Assembly: GCA_001773255.1 (NCBI GenBank)
Contig: MEWF01000005.1
Coordinates: forward strand, 1-14,643
DNA length: 14,643 nt
Direction: 5' to 3'
DNA from: a candidate division WWE3 bacterium RIFOXYC2_FULL_42_13
GTDB lineage: Bacteria; Patescibacteriota; WWE3; UBA101185; UBA10185
Shown here: positions 12,697 to 14,643 of the stretch, in pieces
Numbering within the stretch: the first letter of the stretch is position 1
Layout of the letters: every line of letters starts with the position of its first letter
Notes under the pieces: generated by a model
The model's input: the letters and a program-made list of their open reading frames with translations, nothing else
Database searches by the model: none
What the model was told of the DNA's origin: nothing
Made by a program: the position numbers and the translations under genes

Positions 12697-12707
12697 ACTA
12701 CGGGTGC
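12632..12707 (-). tRNA. tRNA-Arg (anticodon GCG), element attachment site
   Basis: Intact 76-base tRNA: acceptor GCACCCG/CGGGTGC, discriminator A, encoded CCA, D-loop AGTTCAGAGGATAGAA, anticodon stem CAGCG/CGCTG with loop TTGCGGA (anticodon GCG), and T-arm with GTTCGAGTC. A minus-strand TATAAT (12727-12722) is well placed upstream. The serine recombinase gene ends inside it on the other strand. Most bacteria read CGN codons with an inosine-bearing ACG tRNA, so GCG is unusual. Confidence 0.95.
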
Positions 12708-12722
12708 TTATTTACAGGGTGA

Positions 12723-13304
12723 TTATATATTAAATTTGCTCTTAACGTTCTCGAAAAGCTTATCGAGAAAAGACATCGGCTCTACCGAAAGATAAGTTAT
12801 ATGCTTATCCAACGCTTCCTTTATCTTGGCTTTATCGGCCTGCTCAAAACTGAAAAACAGGCGGCCGGGAAGATAGGTGTAGGTGTCGACGATCATAATC
12901 TCTGCTCCCGCAATATTTTTAAAGAAAAACTGCCTTAAGTCGTGCCAGTAATACATAGAGTCACCGTACTTAATTCCGTGACTCGACGCTTCAACGTGAA
13001 TAGAGTGCTCGGGTAACCTGTTTAATGAAATGAGGAAAAAAATCAAGCTCGCTACCACAAAAATCAACCCGAACTCTTTCATAACCACAAGCAAAAGCGC
13101 TATAACAACGGCGATGATAATGAAGGTTCTGGAAAATCTTTTATTCATTTCTTTGACCTCGGCCTTAACAACCGAATCCCACTCTACGTACATTTCTTTG
13201 GGACCGAGCGTTTGGGGGTCAAAGCCATCAGGTCTCTTATTTTCAGACGGTTTTTGGTTAGTCAACCCAACCAGGTTTAATATCTTGGAGTATGGTATTT
13301 GCAT
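12723..13304 (-). CDS. Membrane protein of unknown function with two helices (193 aa)
   Basis: A soluble N-terminal part (about residues 1-58, with GFDPQTLGPKEMYVEWDS) is followed by a helical hairpin in the membrane (about 59-95: FIIIAVVIALLLVVMKEFGLIFVVASLIFFLISL cut by a short turn), then a strand-rich C-terminal domain of about 95 residues. That domain includes HVEASSHGIKYGDSMYYWHDLRQFFF and ends in a basic tail (DKLFENVKSKFNI). The layout resembles bacterial PH-like or YcxB-type membrane proteins, in which a beta domain faces the cytosol, but I cannot name a family. It has its own promoter, with the -10 box only 6 bases from the ATG. It is probably chromosomal, lying just beyond tRNA-Arg. 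Confidence 0.8.
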   Translation of the reverse strand: MQIPYSKILNLVGLTNQKPSENKRPDGFDPQTLGPKEMYVEWDSVVKAEVKEMNKRFSRTFIIIAVVIALLLVVMKEFGLIFVVASLIFFLISLNRLPEHSIHVEASSHGIKYGDSMYYWHDLRQFFFKNIAGAEIMIVDTYTYLPGRLFFSFEQADKAKIKEALDKHITYLSVEPMSFLDKLFENVKSKFNI

Positions 13305-13310
13305 AGTCCA

Positions 13311-13339
13311 ATAATAGTTTTTTTACCGATAGAACGCAA
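13311..13339 (-). promoter_or_regulatory. Promoter giving a leaderless mRNA for the two-helix membrane protein
   Basis: Minus strand: TTGCGT (13339-13334), a 17-base spacer, TATTAT (13316-13311), then 6 bases to the ATG at 13304. Both boxes and the spacing are good, so this is the best-supported leaderless start in the window. Confidence 0.65.
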
Positions 13340-13381
13340 TAAATTGGGGTAGCTAACGGAACCGGGTGTGTGTAAAATTTC

Positions 13382-13469
13382 TGGCGGAGGGTACAGGATT
13401 CGAACCTGTGGACGGCAATTAACCGTCACGGCTTAGCAAGCCGCTGCATTACCGCTCTGCCAACCCTCC
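13382..13469 (-). tRNA. tRNA-Ser (anticodon GCU), reads AGC/AGU
   Basis: An 88-base class II tRNA: acceptor GGAGGGT/ACCCTCC, discriminator G, encoded CCA, anticodon loop TTGCTAA, a long variable arm (GACGG/CCGTC) and T-loop GTTCGAATC. It begins 14 bases after the ComF-family stop codon and shows no separate promoter, so it may be processed from that mRNA. Confidence 0.94.
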
Positions 13470-13483
13470 AAGATACGCAGCCG

Positions 13484-14212
13484 TTAGGCACGGTCATGTG
13501 CCGCACCATTATAACAAACTTTTTCCCGTTTACTTAGGGCAAAACATTGAACTTCCGCTGCCCCTGCTTCGTACAAAACTTTGGCTGATTCAAGAAAGGT
13601 GGCCCCCGTGGTACTTATATCGTCGACAAGCAGAATCTTTTTTCCTTTGACGTTTGCCGGAGCGGTCACAGCAAACGAACCTTTTACGTTTTCCCGCCTG
13701 CCTTCTCTATCCTGGGTGTGCTGCGCTTCCGTATTTCTAACCCTTATCAAAAGCTCTTTATTTAAAGACAGTTTGAATTTTCTACAAAATTCCTCGGCTA
13801 TCATATTTGCCTGGTTAAATCCCCGGTATGATAACTTCTGAGGACTGGAAGGGATTGGTAGGCATAAGTCAGGAGTTATGCCACCCCACATTTCAGCGCA
13901 AACGTCGGCCGCCTCCCTACAAAGTTTTCGCAGGCTCAAAAACTGCTTTGCCCCGTATTTGGAAAATTTTATGCATTCCCGGACTTTTCCGTCGTAACTG
14001 TAAACGCCAAGGAGTCTGGAAGGTGCCGTTCCTTTTAATCTTTCGGCACACTGCGTATGGGTGAAACCGCCTTCGGAAGGTAAATCACATACTAGGCAAT
14101 ACTGAGCCGTAAGCAAAGAGCATTCAGCCAAACAAGTATCACAGAAGACCTCACCTTCGTTTCTGCAAAAAATGCATTTGGGCGGAAATAAGTATTTTAG
14201 TAAGTTTTCCAT
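13484..14212 (-). CDS. comF: ComF-family protein (phosphoribosyltransferase fold with zinc ribbon)
   Basis: A 242-aa cytoplasmic protein. The N-terminus has a double zinc ribbon: CIFC and CDTC (residues about 13-28), then CLVC and HTQC (about 39-55). The remainder is a type I phosphoribosyltransferase domain with the strand-loop ILLVDDISTTGATF (about 193-206), which in true transferases binds PRPP. A conserved region, LPIPSSPQKLSYRGFNQANMIAEEF, precedes it. ComF/GntX-like proteins take part in DNA uptake during natural competence in some bacteria; CPR bacteria often keep comF. That role is inferred here. Length and domain order are normal. No strong ribosome-binding site is seen before the ATG. 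A 44-aa frame (14197-14331) overlaps its start but is not convincing. Confidence 0.92.
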   Translation of the reverse strand: MENLLKYLFPPKCIFCRNEGEVFCDTCLAECSLLTAQYCLVCDLPSEGGFTHTQCAERLKGTAPSRLLGVYSYDGKVRECIKFSKYGAKQFLSLRKLCREAADVCAEMWGGITPDLCLPIPSSPQKLSYRGFNQANMIAEEFCRKFKLSLNKELLIRVRNTEAQHTQDREGRRENVKGSFAVTAPANVKGKKILLVDDISTTGATFLESAKVLYEAGAAEVQCFALSKREKVCYNGAAHDRA

Positions 14213-14359
14213 AGGTTATCCACAATGGTTTTTATATTGTTACTGTAGGGTTTTACTTCATTTGGACTTATAGTACATGGAACTTCGTGCCCTGTAGTAA
14301 TATTAACTGCGTAGGGAATTTTGGAAAGCATTTAAAGTCTAACGGAGTTAGACATTTTG

Positions 14360-14457
14360 TAGACAACGTAACGAACCCTCTGGTAGTATTTCGGTTTGCA
14401 TCAATTCAGAAAAGAGAGACGGATGTAAAAGCGGGGCCGAAAGGCTCTGTTTTTTTT
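14360..14457 (+). ncRNA. Candidate small RNA (promoter plus terminator, about 60 bases)
   Basis: On the plus strand TAGACA (14360-14365), an 18-base spacer and TAGTAT (14384-14389) predict a start near 14396, and a strong terminator ends at 14457. No gene to the left is transcribed in this direction, so something local must use the terminator. The sequence matches no RNA family I recognise. The promoter is only a moderate match. Confidence 0.3.
14432..14457 (+). terminator. Strong Rho-independent terminator
   Basis: CGGGGCC (14432-14438) pairs with GGCTCTG (14443-14449), with two G-T pairs, around a GAAA tetraloop and is followed directly by eight T. This is a textbook plus-strand terminator. 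Confidence 0.8.
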
Positions 14458-14631
14458 ATAGATACCTCTGGGTTACTTTACAAAAAGTCACACCCACTTT
14501 TCAATCTAACTTATTTTCTTTAATTTTTCCTCACGCGGGCAGTATTTATAACACTGTTCTTGTCGTAAAACATAGCTAAAGGCTATACCACCTGTATGTT
14601 AAAATATCGGCAGGAGAAATAATACTTCGCC

Positions 14632-14643
14632 ATGAAACTAAAC
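14632..14643 (+). CDS. Possible start of a gene running off the right edge
   Basis: Only ATGAAACTAAAC (MKLN) is visible. AGGAG lies 15 bases upstream (14612-14616), which is further than usual, so the start or the gene itself is uncertain. A weak promoter precedes it. Confidence 0.25.

Larger units (their letters stand above)
8467..12707 (+). mobile_element. Integrated element, phage-satellite-like, with right end in tRNA-Arg (left end uncertain)
   Basis: Rightward genes for a terminase small subunit-like protein, winged-helix protein, DUF5659-like protein, replisome organizer, 49-aa protein and large serine recombinase run without interruption into tRNA-Arg(GCG). The recombinase reading frame ends inside that tRNA, so the attachment site is there. 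No capsid, portal, tail or large terminase gene is present, so it is not a complete prophage. I set the left limit at the divergent intergenic region before the terminase-like gene for convenience. I saw no copy of the tRNA-Arg 3' end there, so the element could extend further left and include the ClpP-like operon and other accessory genes. Confidence 0.65.
14213..14631. other. Intergenic region upstream of comF with hairpins and an edge promoter
   Basis: No firm gene was found. A plus-strand frame from GTG 14287 to 14523 runs straight through a strong terminator and has no ribosome-binding site. A minus-strand 44-codon frame (14197-14331, MLSKIPYAVNITTGHEV...) is protein-like but also lacks one. 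A perfect 7-base hairpin GTCTAAC/GTTAGAC with a 3-base loop lies at 14337-14353. A possible promoter for the edge gene is TTGTCG, 18 bases, TATACC (about 14563-14592). Confidence 0.35.

Noticed and set aside
14197..14331. Minus-strand 44-codon frame overlapping the comF start
   Set aside because: The peptide looks plausible, but there is no ribosome-binding site or family, and it overlaps comF in another frame by 16 bases. It is kept only as a note in the intergenic entry.
14287..14523. Plus-strand 78-codon frame upstream of the right edge
   Set aside because: It starts with GTG without a ribosome-binding site and runs through a strong terminator at 14432-14457.
1..14643. UGA recoding throughout the window
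   Set aside because: The ClpP-like gene (ATGA overlap), the terminase-like gene and the recombinase all end sensibly at TGA, so the standard code applies.
1..14643. CRISPR array, insertion sequence or rRNA gene
   Set aside because: No regularly spaced repeats, transposase motifs or rRNA-like sequence were seen on either strand.

Overview
The window looks like a chromosomal segment of a Candidate Phyla Radiation (Patescibacteria) bacterium, probably in or near the Microgenomates/Katanobacteria. This is inference. It rests on moderate-to-low G+C, short genes, tRNA genes with encoded CCA ends, an ECF sigma operon with a membrane partner of a type I associate with these genomes, a DUF5659-like protein and several apparently leaderless genes. 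The standard genetic code applies: the ClpP-like, terminase-like and recombinase genes all end in TGA.

Layout. 1-780: a truncated minus-strand gene at the edge, then a small G+C-rich membrane-protein gene with its own promoter/operator and terminator. 780-1771: a stretch carrying two partial copies of a tRNA-Ser 3' end, a HIGH-type nucleotidyltransferase gene, and tRNA-Ser(CGA). 1814-3797: an alkyltransferase-like DNA repair protein, a minus-strand operon (small secreted protein, ECF sigma factor, membrane protein) and tRNA-Ala(CGC). 3865-5571: a CPA2/KefB-type cation:proton antiporter. 5675-7522: accessory genes, namely a Panacea-type toxin-antitoxin pair, a possible gene remnant and an MNT-type nucleotidyltransferase. 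7541-8574: a compact ClpP-like protease plus membrane-protein operon with a good promoter and terminator and visibly higher G+C. 8641-12707: a rightward module of phage or satellite character (terminase small subunit-like protein, winged-helix protein, DUF5659-like protein, replisome organizer, 49-aa protein, large serine recombinase) that ends inside tRNA-Arg(GCG). 12723-14212: a two-helix membrane protein, tRNA-Ser(GCU) and a ComF-family protein. 14213-14643: non-coding sequence with a strong plus-strand terminator and the start of another gene.

How it fits together. Chromosomal genes surround an integrated element whose right end lies in tRNA-Arg. The element has integration, replication and TerS-like packaging genes but no capsid, portal or large terminase. 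That resembles a phage satellite or minimal mobilizable element more than a prophage. Its left end is not visible as a tRNA duplication, so the ClpP-like operon, nucleotidyltransferase and toxin-antitoxin pair could be cargo or separate accessory genes. A second tRNA-targeted insertion history is suggested at tRNA-Ser(CGA), where a 16/17 match to the tRNA 3' end brackets a foreign-looking nucleotidyltransferase gene.
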